Assembly (NCBI RefSeq): GCF_000241525.1
Contig: NZ_AHIL01000035.1
Coordinates: forward strand, 23,165 to 87,164
Direction of reading: 5' to 3'
DNA length: 64,000 nucleotides
Source of the DNA: Comamonas testosteroni ATCC 11996
GTDB lineage: Bacteria; Pseudomonadota; Gammaproteobacteria; Burkholderiales; Burkholderiaceae_C
A program made the position numbers and the translations under genes. This document shows positions 9,291 to 18,180 of the stretch, in pieces. The notes under the pieces are model-generated. The model did no database searches. It was given only the letters and a program-made list of their open reading frames with translations, and was not told where the DNA came from. Position 1 is the first letter of the stretch. Each line of letters starts with the position of its first letter.

Positions 9291-10556
9291 CTAATCCGCA
9301 ACCCCTTGCATGCGCGGATGGCGCGCAAATGCCAAGCCCAGCAGGGTAGCCAACAGCATGACAAAGCAGGCAAACAGGCTCACGGCCAGCTTCACGCTCC
9401 AGTGGTCGGCAATCCAGCCCACTGCCATCATGGACAGCATGGAGCCCAGCAAACCGATGGTCTGATAGGTAGACAACATGCCCGCCCGGTTATCGGGCCT
9501 GGCAAGACGGCCCACCATGGTCATGCCGGCCAGCATGCACAAGCCATGTCCCAGTGCCGTCAAGCAAACGCCCAAGATGAACAGCAGCGTTGATTGCAGT
9601 TGCAGATTCAGCAACAGCATGCCGTTGCTCAGCACCAGCAGCGCCATGCCGGCAAAACCGCAGCGGTGCAGCGGCAGGCTGGCAGCCACCAGCTGAATGC
9701 CCGCAGAGACGAGCAAAATCACCGCAATGGCCGTACCACTGACCATAGGGCCGCTCCAGGGAATCATCTGCTGCAGAAACAGCGGCGCCATGGAGGCATA
9801 CAGCCCGAATACGCCGAACGCCACGAACGGATAGCCGCAGGTCAGTGCAAAAGCCAGGGAATCCTCGCGCACAGGCCAGGTCAGCCGCGGCAGACAGTCC
9901 CGCCAGTGCAGACGTTCGGGGGCCTGTCCCAGTTGGCCCGCATCCCGCTGCACCGACTCCGGCAGCTTGAGCATGACAACGCCCGCCACACCGATGCAGC
10001 CCAGCACCAGCGGCACCAGATAGGCCGTCGTCAAGGGCTGAGGCAGCCACTGCCCCGCCATGCCACCGATCAAGGGCCCCAGACCAAAGCCCAGCACATT
10101 GAGAAAGCTGGCCACCATGGCCACGCGCCGAGGCTGCAGACCGGTACTTCCGCTGGCAGCCAGCAGTGTCAGCCCCGTGGTGGCGCTGATGGTGATGAGG
10201 CTTGACGACACCCCCACCATGAAGCGCCCGACGATCAGGCTTGGCAGATTCCAGGCCAGCATGGAGATCAGGGTGCCCGCCAGCGTCAGACACAGGAAAC
10301 ACAGCATCACGCGCTGAAAGCCGATGCGGTCGGGCAGGCGCCCCAGAAACAGCAGGGCGCACAGCCCGCCGCACATATAAAGCACATAGATCAGCGAGAT
10401 ATCGCTGGGCCGCAACTGCCAGGCCTGCTGATAGAGCGCATAAAGCGGACTGATCAGCGCCGCCCCCAGCACTCCCACTACCAGGCCGAAACCCACCCAC
10501 CAGACCGAGGCCTGTGCCGTTGTGGCGCCGGCCTGCCATGTATTGCTTTGCGACAT
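9291..10556 (-). CDS. Major facilitator superfamily transporter
   Basis: MFS permease of 421 residues with about twelve hydrophobic helices. The loop 2-3 signature is GRLPDRIGFQRVM, and GRFMVGVSSSLI corresponds to helix 4. The organisation resembles drug:H+ antiporter-type exporters, but the substrate cannot be told from the sequence. AGAGGC lies before the ATG. The stop codon is 176 bases upstream of the BON gene start on the same strand; that gap probably holds the BON promoter, so I do not treat them as an operon. Confidence 0.8.
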   Translation of the reverse strand: MSQSNTWQAGATTAQASVWWVGFGLVVGVLGAALISPLYALYQQAWQLRPSDISLIYVLYMCGGLCALLFLGRLPDRIGFQRVMLCFLCLTLAGTLISMLAWNLPSLIVGRFMVGVSSSLITISATTGLTLLAASGSTGLQPRRVAMVASFLNVLGFGLGPLIGGMAGQWLPQPLTTAYLVPLVLGCIGVAGVVMLKLPESVQRDAGQLGQAPERLHWRDCLPRLTWPVREDSLAFALTCGYPFVAFGVFGLYASMAPLFLQQMIPWSGPMVSGTAIAVILLVSAGIQLVAASLPLHRCGFAGMALLVLSNGMLLLNLQLQSTLLFILGVCLTALGHGLCMLAGMTMVGRLARPDNRAGMLSTYQTIGLLGSMLSMMAVGWIADHWSVKLAVSLFACFVMLLATLLGLAFARHPRMQGVAD

Positions 10557-10831
10557 TTGCTGCCTCTTGATCGGGCCGGGCCTGCGACAGGGTCAGAGCG
10601 CTCAGGCGTTCGTCCTGTCGCGCCGTCAGAGCGGGCCAGCCACCTGCGTGTGATGAGAACATTGTCTGCACAGCCGCATCGGCACGCATAGGCCAAACAA
10701 AGGATACATGCCCCTAACTATTTGCTGCCAAGCACAGGAGGCTATGCTTTTTGACGATCAAAACCAGTACGTCAACGCATCAAACACCCGTCGCTATACT
10801 TTGCGCCCTAATGACAGCAGGATTTCCCGGC

Positions 10832-11863
10832 ATGCGCCTGAACGTTTTTTTGCGCCCCTTGGTCTGTTTGAGTCTGCTTGGCCTTGCCGCCTGCGGCAGC
10901 AATCCCCCCAGCCCCGCAGCGACACCCGAGCCGCCCACCGCAACCACATCAGCCCCCCCGATCAAGATCGGCCTGGCGCTGGGCGGCGGTGCGGCCAAGG
11001 GCTTTGCCCATATCGGCGTCATCAAGATGCTCGAGGCCAATGGCCTCACGCCCTCGTTCGTGGCCGGCACCAGCGCCGGCAGCGTGGTGGGTGCGCTCTA
11101 TGCAAGCGGCATGAACGCCTTCGAGCTGCAGGAAAAAGCCGTGGCGCTGGACGAAGCCAAGATCCGCGACCTGCAGCTGTCCGCTGGCGGTCTGGTACTG
11201 GGGCAGAAGCTTGAGGACTATGTGAATGAACAAGTCCACCGCAAGCCGCTGGAGCAGATGACCAAGCCCTTTGTCGCCATCTCCACGCGCCTGGAAGACG
11301 GTGAACGCACGGTGTTTGCACGTGGCAATGTGGGCCAGGCCGTGCGCGCCTCCAGCAGCGTGCCGGGCGTGTTCCAGCCCGTCACCATCGGCAAGTACCA
11401 CTATGTGGACGGCGGCATTGTCAGCCCCGTGCCGGTCGATGCCGTGCGCAATCTGGGGGCCGACATCGTGATTGCCGTGGACATCTCCAACAAGGCCAGC
11501 GGCAAGACCCCGGCCAATATGCTGGGCGCGCTCAATCAGTCGATTGCCATCATGGGCCAGAAGCTGGGTCAGGCCGAGCTGGCGCGAGCCGACATCATCA
11601 TTCGTCCCAAGGTGCTGGACATCGGCCCGGCCGACTTCGCGCAGCGCAGCCATGCGATTGTGGAAGGCGAGAAGGCCGCCACTGCACTGATGCCGCAGAT
11701 TCGCGAACGCATCGCCCAGCTGCGCGCCGAACGCGCCAAGGCCACTCAGGTAGCGCAGCAAAAGGCCGCCGAAGCCAGCTATCAGGACTGCCTGAAGCAG
11801 CGCTCCAGCCTTCAAAAGCTGTCCGGCATGGTGGGCATGAGCGGCAACTGCGAAAAGCCCTGA
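10832..11863 (+). CDS. Patatin-like phospholipase lipoprotein
   Basis: Patatin-family serine hydrolase of 343 residues. It has a signal peptide with lipobox LAAC, a Pro/Thr-rich linker, then the patatin core: oxyanion-hole GGGAAKG, nucleophile elbow GTSAGS with Ser81, and the catalytic Asp193 in VDGGI. Family members (RssA-like) hydrolyse phospholipids or other acyl esters; here it should be anchored to a membrane facing the periplasm. ATG 10832 is preferred because AGGA lies about nine bases upstream and it opens directly into the signal peptide; ATG 10811 would add seven residues. The C-terminal 70 residues form a charged helical tail with two Cys. Confidence 0.88.
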   Translation: MRLNVFLRPLVCLSLLGLAACGSNPPSPAATPEPPTATTSAPPIKIGLALGGGAAKGFAHIGVIKMLEANGLTPSFVAGTSAGSVVGALYASGMNAFELQEKAVALDEAKIRDLQLSAGGLVLGQKLEDYVNEQVHRKPLEQMTKPFVAISTRLEDGERTVFARGNVGQAVRASSSVPGVFQPVTIGKYHYVDGGIVSPVPVDAVRNLGADIVIAVDISNKASGKTPANMLGALNQSIAIMGQKLGQAELARADIIIRPKVLDIGPADFAQRSHAIVEGEKAATALMPQIRERIAQLRAERAKATQVAQQKAAEASYQDCLKQRSSLQKLSGMVGMSGNCEKP

Positions 11864-11880
11864 GCTGAACCTGCCCCATG

Positions 11881-11908
11881 AAAAAGGCCCGCTGACGCGG
11901 GCCTTTTT
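11881..11908. terminator. Bidirectional terminator
   Basis: Perfect 12-bp stem AAAAAGGCCCGC with GCGGGCCTTTTT around a TGAC loop, between the convergent patatin gene and acyl-CoA dehydrogenase gene. Confidence 0.92.
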
Positions 11909-11923
11909 GCAACGCTGTGAGGC

Positions 11924-13783
11924 TCAGAACGCCTCTTCCTCCATCGCTGCGCAGGTCATGTCGCGCGCCTTGACCACCTGCAGCCAGGCGCCGATGCGCG
12001 GCAACTCGTAATGGAAGAAGTAGCGCTGCGCCGCCATGCTGCCGCGATGAGCTGCAATGGCAAGATCCTTGTCCATGGCCAGTACGGCCAGCGCGACATC
12101 CAGCCAGATCCAGGCCAGCACCAGGTGACCGAAGGCCTGCATATAGGGCACGGCATTGGCCAGTGCATCCTGCGGATTGCCCGTGGCCCAGGCCGCCTTG
12201 GTGGTTGATCCAACATCGGCCAGCGCACGCGCCAGCTGGTTGGCATAGGTGCCCAGCTTCTCATGCTGCATGGCTCGCTGGATGGTGACGTTGATGCGTG
12301 CCGCCAGCAGCTGCAGCCCCTTGCCGCCGTCCATGACCACCTTGCGGCCCAGCAGATCCATGGCCTGGATGCCATGCGTGCCCTCGTGAATCATGTTCAG
12401 GCGGTTGTCTCGCCAGTACTGCTCGACCGCGAAGTCGCGCGTATAGCCGTAGCCACCATGGATCTGGATGGCCAGCGAATTGGCTTCCAGGCAGAACTCG
12501 CTGGGCCAGCTCTTGGCCACCGGCGTCAGCACCTCCAGCAGCAGCCTGGCTTCTGCCGCCTCCTGGCTCTGGCCGGTGTACTGCTCGTCCACCAGTCTCG
12601 CGCACAGCAGGTTCAGGGCCAGCGCGCCTTCGCAATAGGCCTTCTGCGCCAGCAGCATGCGCTTGACGTCGGCATGCTCGATGATGCGCGACTGCGGCCG
12701 GCTCGCATCCTTGCCGCCCTCGCCTATGGGCCTGCCCTGTGGGCGGCTTTGCGCATATTCGAGACTTGCGTGATAGCCGGCCATGCCCAGCATGGAGGCC
12801 GCCATGCCGATGGAGATGCGCGCCTCGTTCATCATGTGGAACATGCACTTCAGGCCCTCGCCGGGCTTGCCGACCAGGTAGCCGATCGCACCCGCGCCGC
12901 GGCCGTCCAGACCGCCGCCATGCTGGCCGCGCACCGGGTATTTGCCTTCGCCAAAATTGAGCAAGGTATTGGTCGTTCCGCGCCAGCCCAGCTTGTGGTT
13001 GAGGCCTGCCAGGGCCACATCGTTGCGCTCGCCGGTCAGCCGCCCTTCGGCATCGACCAGCTTCTTGGGCACGATGAACAGCGAAATGCCCTTCACGCCG
13101 GCAATGGTCTTGCCATCGGCGCCGGGAATCTTGGCCAGCACCAGATGCACGATGTTCTCGGTCATTTCGTGGTCGCCCGAGCTGATCCACATCTTGTTGC
13201 CCTTGAGGCGATAGCGCGGCCCCAGAGCATCGCTCTCGTACTCGACGCCATCGGGCTCGGCGCGCGTGGCGATATCCGACAGCGAGGAGCCCGCCTGCGG
13301 CTCGGACAAGGCCATGGTGCCGGCCCAGCGGCCGTTGAACTCATTGGCGGCAAAGACTTTTTTCTGCCGCTCGGTGCCATGGGCCATGATGGCGTTGGCA
13401 TTGCCCGAGGTCAGCATGTTCGAGCCAATGCTGATCGAGGCCGCTGCAAAAAAACAGTTGGCCGCCGCCTCCACCGTGTAGGGCAGCTGCATGCCGCCCA
13501 TCTCGTAGTCCTGGGCCGCGCTGAGCATGCCCGATTCGGCATAGGCCTCGCGGGCTTCGTAGGTGCATTGGGGCAGGATGACTTTTTCGCCGTCGAACTG
13601 CGGCTCCTGCAAGTCCACCGTGCGGTTGAAGGGCGCGTATTTCTCGCGCGCGATGCGCTCGCAGGTATCCATCACCGCATCAAAGGTATCACGCGAATGA
13701 TCGGCAAAGCGTGAGCGGCTGGTCAGGCCTTCGGCCTGCAGCCAGTCGTAGAGCAGAAAGTCAATGGTGGAACGCAGGCGCAT
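11924..13783 (-). CDS. Acyl-CoA dehydrogenase with C-terminal extension
   Basis: FAD-dependent acyl-CoA dehydrogenase of 619 residues, the longer class with an extra C-terminal domain (Acyl-CoA_dh_C-type). It catalyses the first oxidation of beta-oxidation and passes electrons to ETF. The flavin and substrate region shows MALSEPQAGSSLSD and MWISSGDHE. The catalytic glutamate is in MIHEGTHGIQAMDLLGR. A helical C-terminal domain spans about residues 470-619. It lies downstream of the fadB-fadA pair on the same strand but after a terminator, so it probably has its own promoter. Chain-length preference cannot be read from the sequence. Confidence 0.9.
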   Translation of the reverse strand: MRLRSTIDFLLYDWLQAEGLTSRSRFADHSRDTFDAVMDTCERIAREKYAPFNRTVDLQEPQFDGEKVILPQCTYEAREAYAESGMLSAAQDYEMGGMQLPYTVEAAANCFFAAASISIGSNMLTSGNANAIMAHGTERQKKVFAANEFNGRWAGTMALSEPQAGSSLSDIATRAEPDGVEYESDALGPRYRLKGNKMWISSGDHEMTENIVHLVLAKIPGADGKTIAGVKGISLFIVPKKLVDAEGRLTGERNDVALAGLNHKLGWRGTTNTLLNFGEGKYPVRGQHGGGLDGRGAGAIGYLVGKPGEGLKCMFHMMNEARISIGMAASMLGMAGYHASLEYAQSRPQGRPIGEGGKDASRPQSRIIEHADVKRMLLAQKAYCEGALALNLLCARLVDEQYTGQSQEAAEARLLLEVLTPVAKSWPSEFCLEANSLAIQIHGGYGYTRDFAVEQYWRDNRLNMIHEGTHGIQAMDLLGRKVVMDGGKGLQLLAARINVTIQRAMQHEKLGTYANQLARALADVGSTTKAAWATGNPQDALANAVPYMQAFGHLVLAWIWLDVALAVLAMDKDLAIAAHRGSMAAQRYFFHYELPRIGAWLQVVKARDMTCAAMEEEAF

Positions 13784-13863
13784 AGATTACCCATCAAAAC
13801 ATGCTTCATCGCTTATGGATAAAGCGATAAGAGCTATCAATTTCATATATCCAGAGGAGAAAA

Positions 13864-13907
13864 AAGCCGCCTCCAGCCCCTACCCCAAGGTGGCCAGAAG
13901 GCGGCTT
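13864..13907 (-). terminator. Terminator after thiolase gene
   Basis: 9-bp stem AAGCCGCCT with AGGCGGCTT around a 26-base loop. On the minus strand it is followed by a run of six T. It separates the fadB-fadA operon from the acyl-CoA dehydrogenase gene. Confidence 0.75.
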
Positions 13908-13921
13908 GGCCAAAGCCCCAC

Positions 13922-15097
13922 TTACAGCACTTCAAACACGCCCGCCGCGCCCATGCCGCCGCCGATGCACATGGTCACGCAGACACGCTTGGCGCCGCGG
14001 CGCTTGCCTTCGATCAGTGCATGCCCCGTCAGGCGCTGACCCGAGACACCATAGGGGTGGCCCACGGCAATCGCGCCGCCGTTGACGTTGAGCCTGTCGG
14101 CCGGAATGCCCAGCTTGTCGCGGCAGTAGATGACCTGCACGGCAAAGGCTTCGTTGAGCTCCCACAGGTCGATATCGTTGATCGACAGACCCAGCTTCTT
14201 GAGCACCTTGGGAATGGCGTAGATGGGGCCGATGCCCATCTCGTCAGGCTCGCAGCCAGCCACAGCAAAGCCCAGGAAACGGCCCAGGGGCTTGAGGCCC
14301 TTGCGCGAAGCGTATTCCTCGCTGACCACGGCGCAGGCGCCGGCGCCGTCGGAGAACTGGCTCGCATTGCCGGCCGTGATCACCCCGCCGGGCAGCGCGC
14401 TGCGCAGACCGCTGATGCCTTCCTTGGTCGTGCCTTCGCGAATGCCCTCATCCTTGCTGACGGTCACCTCCTTGGTGATCAGGCCGCGCACCTTGTCGGC
14501 CACGCCCATGACGGTCTTCATGGGAGCAATTTCCGCTTCGAACAGGCCGGCCGCCTGTGCCGCAGCCGCTTTCTGCTGGCTGGAGGCGCCGTACTCATCC
14601 TGTGCGTCGCGACTGATGTTGTAGCGCTTGGCCACCTGTTCGGCAGTCTGCAGCATGCTCCAGTAGATCTCGGGCTTCATGGCCGTCAGCTCGGGATCGA
14701 AGGCCATGTGAGGGTTCAGATGGGGCTGCACGCAGGAGATGCTCTCCAGACCGCCCGCCACCAGCACATCGTTCTCGCCCGCGATGATGCGCTGGGCAGC
14801 CAGCGCAATCGCCTGCAGGCCCGAGGAGCAGAAGCGGTTGATGGTCAGACCTGATGTGGTGACCGGCAGACCTGCACGCATGGCAATCAGACGGGCGACG
14901 TTGCCGCCGGTCGTGCCTTCGGGCAGGGACATGCCCATGATCACGTCCTCGACCTCGGCACCCTCAATGCCGGCGCGCTCCACTGCGGCCTTGACGGCGT
15001 GGGCCCCCAGGGTGGGACCGTAAGTCATGTTGAAAGCGCCCTTCCAGCTCTTGGCCAGCGGAGTGCGCGCGGTAGAAACAATCACTGCGGATGTCAT
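13922..15097 (-). CDS. fadA: Acetyl-CoA C-acyltransferase (3-ketoacyl-CoA thiolase)
   Basis: Thiolase of 391 residues, the usual length. It cleaves 3-ketoacyl-CoA to acetyl-CoA and a shortened acyl-CoA. The acyl-accepting Cys90 is in NRFCSSGLQ, the catalytic His in [12 protein letters not shown], and the second Cys in [11 protein letters not shown]. It starts 45 bases after fadB on the same strand, so the two form a beta-oxidation operon and probably a complex. The symbol is by function and context; PhaA/AtoB-type biosynthetic thiolase is less likely because of the fadB pairing. Confidence 0.9.
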   Translation of the reverse strand: MTSAVIVSTARTPLAKSWKGAFNMTYGPTLGAHAVKAAVERAGIEGAEVEDVIMGMSLPEGTTGGNVARLIAMRAGLPVTTSGLTINRFCSSGLQAIALAAQRIIAGENDVLVAGGLESISCVQPHLNPHMAFDPELTAMKPEIYWSMLQTAEQVAKRYNISRDAQDEYGASSQQKAAAAQAAGLFEAEIAPMKTVMGVADKVRGLITKEVTVSKDEGIREGTTKEGISGLRSALPGGVITAGNASQFSDGAGACAVVSEEYASRKGLKPLGRFLGFAVAGCEPDEMGIGPIYAIPKVLKKLGLSINDIDLWELNEAFAVQVIYCRDKLGIPADRLNVNGGAIAVGHPYGVSGQRLTGHALIEGKRRGAKRVCVTMCIGGGMGAAGVFEVL

Positions 15098-15142
15098 GTT
15101 CTGTCCTTTGATTCTGGGTGTTTCGTGGCAAATCGTCCGCGC

Positions 15143-17242
15143 CTAGCTGAACTGCTTGCCTTCGGCGGCCAGCTTGGCCAGCAGCGGTGCGGGCTGCCAG
15201 AACTTGGCATCGTCGTTGGGGTTCTGGGCAAAACGCCCCATGGCCTGAACCACGTTGAACAGGCCAACCTCGCCCGCATAGTGCATGGGGCCGCCGCGCC
15301 ACAGCGGAAAGCCGTAGCCGGTCAGATACACCATGTCGATGTCGCCGGACTTGCTGGCAATGCCGTCCTCCAGAATGTGCGCGCCTTCGTTGACCAGCGC
15401 ATAGACCAGGCGCTGCACGATTTCCTCGTCGGAGATCTTGCGCGGCGTGATACCCAGGCTCTTGCGGTGCTCGTCGATCATCTTCGCCACCACCTCCGAA
15501 GGGATGGCATCGCGCTTGCCAGGCACATAGTCATACCAGCCCGCACCGGTCTTCTGGCCAAAGCGGCCCAGCTCGCACAGACGGTCCGCACTGGCGCTGT
15601 ACTTCATATCGGGTTTTTCGACATAACGGCGCTTGCGAATCGCCCAACCGATGTCGTTGCCCGCCAGATCGCCCATGCGGAACGGGCCCATGGCAAAGCC
15701 GAACTTCTCGATGGCCTTGTCCACCTGCTGTGGCGATGCACCTTCGTCCAGCAGGAAGCCGGCCTGGCGCGAGTACTGCTCGATCATGCGGTTGCCAATG
15801 AAGCCGTCGCAGACGCCGGAGACCACGGCCGTCTTCTTGATCTTCTTGCCCACCTTCATCACCGTGGCCAGCACATCCTTGGCCGTGGCCTTGCCGCGCA
15901 CCACTTCCAGCAGCTTCATCACATTGGCGGGACTGAAGAAATGCATGCCCACCACGTCCTGTGGACGCTTGGTGAAGGCGGCGATCTTGTCCACATCCAG
16001 GGTCGAAGTGTTGGATGCCAGAATCGCGCCGGGCTTTGCCACTTCATCGAGCTGCTTGAAGACCTGCTCCTTCACGCCCAGCTCCTCGAACACGGCCTCG
16101 ATGATGAGGTCGGCATTCTTCAGGTCGCCATAGTTGAGCGTGGTGGACAGCAGGCCCATGCGCTGCTCGTACTTCTGCTCGGAGAGCTTGCCCTTCTTGA
16201 CCTGAGCCTCGTAGTTCTTGCGGATGGTCGCCACGCCGCGATCCAGGGCTTCCTGCTTGGTCTCCAGAATCGTGACGGGAATGCCCGCATTCAGGAAATT
16301 CATGGAAATGCCGCCGCCCATGGTGCCGGCGCCGATCACGCCCACGGTGCGGATCTCGCGCACCGGTGTATCACCGGGCACGTCTGGGATCTTGGAGGCG
16401 GCACGCTCGGCCATGAACAGATGGCGCAGCGAACGCGACTCGGGCGTCATCATCAGCTGCATGAAGGCTTCGCGCTCGGCCACCATGCCGTCATCGAACT
16501 TCTTGGTCGTGGCGTTTTTGACGGCTTCCAGGCAGCGCAGGGGCGCAGGGAAGTTCTTGGACATGCCCTGCACCATGGTGGCGGCAAACTCGAAATAGGC
16601 CTCGCCCTGGGGATGCTTGCAGGACAGGTCGCGCACACGCGGCAGCGGGCGGACATCGGCAACCTCCAGCGCCAAGGCCTTGGCCTCGGCCAGCAGCGTC
16701 TCGGCCGATGCAGACATCTTGTTGAACAGCTTCTGGCCGGGCAGCATGGCAAGCATTTCGCTCATCACAGTCTCGCCGCTGACGATCATGTTGAGAGCGG
16801 CTTCCACACCCAGTACACGCGGCAGGCGCTGGGTGCCGCCGGCGCCTGGCAGCAGGCCCAGCTTGACCTCTGGCAGTGCCACGGCCGTGCCAGGGGCGGC
16901 AATGCGGTAATGACAGCCCAGCGCCAGCTCCAGCCCGCCCCCCATGCAGACGCTGTGAATCGCAGCAATCACGGGCTTGGTCGACAGGTCCAACTGCTGG
17001 ATGACCGAGATCAGATGCGGCTCGCGGTAGGCATCTTCCTTGCCGAACTCGGTGATATCGGCTCCGCCCGAGAAGGCCTTGCCAGCGCCGGTAATGACGA
17101 TGGCCTTGACGGCATCATCCGCCAGAGCCTGGCGCAAACCTTCGACCACACCTCGTCTGGTGGCCAGACCCAGGCCGTTGACCGGCGGGTTGTTCAAGGT
17201 AATGACGGCGATGGCTCCGTCCACTTTGTATTCAGCAGTCAT
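15143..17242 (-). CDS. fadB: FadB-type enoyl-CoA hydratase / 3-hydroxyacyl-CoA dehydrogenase
   Basis: Multifunctional beta-oxidation protein of 699 residues. The N-terminal crotonase domain (about 1-180) has the oxyanion motifs GAGKAFSGGADI and GGGLELALGCHYRIA and the catalytic glutamate region PEVKLGLLPGAGGTQRLPR. A linker leads to a Rossmann domain with GAGTMGGGI (about residue 300) and the dehydrogenase His in MHFFSPANVMKLLEVV, followed by two C-terminal 3HCDH domains. It hydrates trans-2-enoyl-CoA and oxidises the L-3-hydroxyacyl-CoA. It is the first gene of the fadB-fadA operon. FadJ-like naming would be equally acceptable. Confidence 0.9.
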   Translation of the reverse strand: MTAEYKVDGAIAVITLNNPPVNGLGLATRRGVVEGLRQALADDAVKAIVITGAGKAFSGGADITEFGKEDAYREPHLISVIQQLDLSTKPVIAAIHSVCMGGGLELALGCHYRIAAPGTAVALPEVKLGLLPGAGGTQRLPRVLGVEAALNMIVSGETVMSEMLAMLPGQKLFNKMSASAETLLAEAKALALEVADVRPLPRVRDLSCKHPQGEAYFEFAATMVQGMSKNFPAPLRCLEAVKNATTKKFDDGMVAEREAFMQLMMTPESRSLRHLFMAERAASKIPDVPGDTPVREIRTVGVIGAGTMGGGISMNFLNAGIPVTILETKQEALDRGVATIRKNYEAQVKKGKLSEQKYEQRMGLLSTTLNYGDLKNADLIIEAVFEELGVKEQVFKQLDEVAKPGAILASNTSTLDVDKIAAFTKRPQDVVGMHFFSPANVMKLLEVVRGKATAKDVLATVMKVGKKIKKTAVVSGVCDGFIGNRMIEQYSRQAGFLLDEGASPQQVDKAIEKFGFAMGPFRMGDLAGNDIGWAIRKRRYVEKPDMKYSASADRLCELGRFGQKTGAGWYDYVPGKRDAIPSEVVAKMIDEHRKSLGITPRKISDEEIVQRLVYALVNEGAHILEDGIASKSGDIDMVYLTGYGFPLWRGGPMHYAGEVGLFNVVQAMGRFAQNPNDDAKFWQPAPLLAKLAAEGKQFS

Positions 17243-17272
17243 GCTGTTGTCCCCTGTTCAATAAATAGAAAA

Positions 17273-17284
17273 GAACGGTCGTGC
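17273..17284. promoter_or_regulatory. Possible TetR-type operator upstream of fadB
   Basis: Imperfect inverted repeat GAACG-GT-CGTGC about 30 bases upstream of the fadB start codon. It resembles operators of TetR-family fatty acid regulators (AACG with CGTT half-sites). The match is short with one mismatch, so this is only a candidate. Confidence 0.3.
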
Positions 17285-17372
17285 GTTTTTATTTTCCGAA
17301 TTTTGCTGCGTTGCGCAACTGATGCTTGTCCTGAGCGAGACAGCTCACACAATGAGCACACCTCATGTCAAA

Positions 17373-17474
17373 GACATCAAGCAAGGGCCTGGGCGGCCCC
17401 ACCGCCCCGCAGCAAGGATGTCGTCCCCCTCCCGCAAAGCGAGAGAGGGGGAAGCGGCAAAGCCGCTCAAGGGG
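17373..17474 (-). repeat. Three-helix dispersed 3'-UTR repeat, copy A
   Basis: Read on the minus strand it begins CCCCTTGAG nine bases after the livF stop. Helix 1 is GCGGC-AAA/TTT-GCCGC (17454-17466). Helix 2 pairs CCCCCT with AGGGGG around a longer loop than the other copies. The closing helix 3 pairs GACATC (17417-17422 region) with GATGTC (17373-17378). It is homologous to 39621-39693 and 42575-42650 and has the same orientation relative to its upstream gene. It may act as a transcript terminator or RNA-stabilising element. Confidence 0.85.
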
Positions 17475-17483
17475 TGTGTCAGC

Positions 17484-18179
17484 TCACACCTCCAGCCACT
17501 CCTTGCGAACCTTTTCGTTCGCTCTGAGGGTCTCAGGAGTGCCGTCAAACACGATATGTCCATGGCCCATGACCAGGGCCCGATCCGAGATATTCATGGC
17601 GATGGTGAGCTTTTGCTCGATCAGCAGCACGGACACGCCGCGATCCTTGATCTTCTTGAGGTATTCGCCCACCAGCTCCACGATCTTGGGTGCCAGCCCT
17701 TCCGTGGGTTCGTCGATGATGATGAGATCCGGGTCGCCCATCAGCGTGCGACAGAGTGTGAGCATCTGCTGCTCGCCGCCCGACATCACGCCGGCCTCGG
17801 TGTGCTGACGCTCCTTGAGGCGGGGAAACATGGCATACATATCGTCAAAACCCCAGCGACTGCCTTTGCCCTTGCCTTTCTGCCCCAGCATCAGGTTCTG
17901 ATGTACGGTCAGATTGGGGAACACATCGCGGCTCTCCGGCACATAGCCAATACCCAGATGGGCCACCTCATAGGCTTTCTTGCCATGCAGGTTCTTGCCT
18001 TTCCAGTCCAGCGCCCCCTCCCAGTGCACCAGTCCCATGATGGCCTTGGCTGTGGTGGAGCGGCCCGAGCCGTTACGCCCCAGCAAGGCCACGATCTCGC
18101 CGGCATGGACCTCGAAGTCCACGCCATGCAGCACATGGCTTTTGCCGTAGTAGGCATGCAAATCGTTGATCTTCAGCAT
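17484..18179 (-). CDS. livF: Branched-chain amino acid ABC transporter ATP-binding protein LivF
   Basis: ABC ATPase of 231 residues, the normal LivF length. ATG 18179 is supported by AGGAG about ten bases upstream and lies one base after the livG stop; the frame remains open upstream inside livG. Signature MSGGEQQML, Walker B LIIIDEPTEGLAP and the short H-loop region (LLIEQ, as in LivF) are typical. Walker A reads GRNGSGRST, so the invariant Lys is Arg40 here. In LivF-type proteins of this class the substitution may be tolerated if LivG supplies the main hydrolytic site. The gene is last in the livH-M-G-F operon and ends in the dispersed repeat. Confidence 0.92.
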   Translation of the reverse strand: MLKINDLHAYYGKSHVLHGVDFEVHAGEIVALLGRNGSGRSTTAKAIMGLVHWEGALDWKGKNLHGKKAYEVAHLGIGYVPESRDVFPNLTVHQNLMLGQKGKGKGSRWGFDDMYAMFPRLKERQHTEAGVMSGGEQQMLTLCRTLMGDPDLIIIDEPTEGLAPKIVELVGEYLKKIKDRGVSVLLIEQKLTIAMNISDRALVMGHGHIVFDGTPETLRANEKVRKEWLEV

Positions 18180-18180
18180 C

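Noticed and set aside
14999..17527. Very long open frame on the plus strand (842 codons) opposite fadB and fadA, and similar long antisense frames opposite other genes (for example 733-2250, 3056-4213, 18964-21228).
   Set aside because: They are shadows of high-GC coding sequence, rich in His, Arg and Gly without domain motifs, while the opposite strand encodes well-known proteins.
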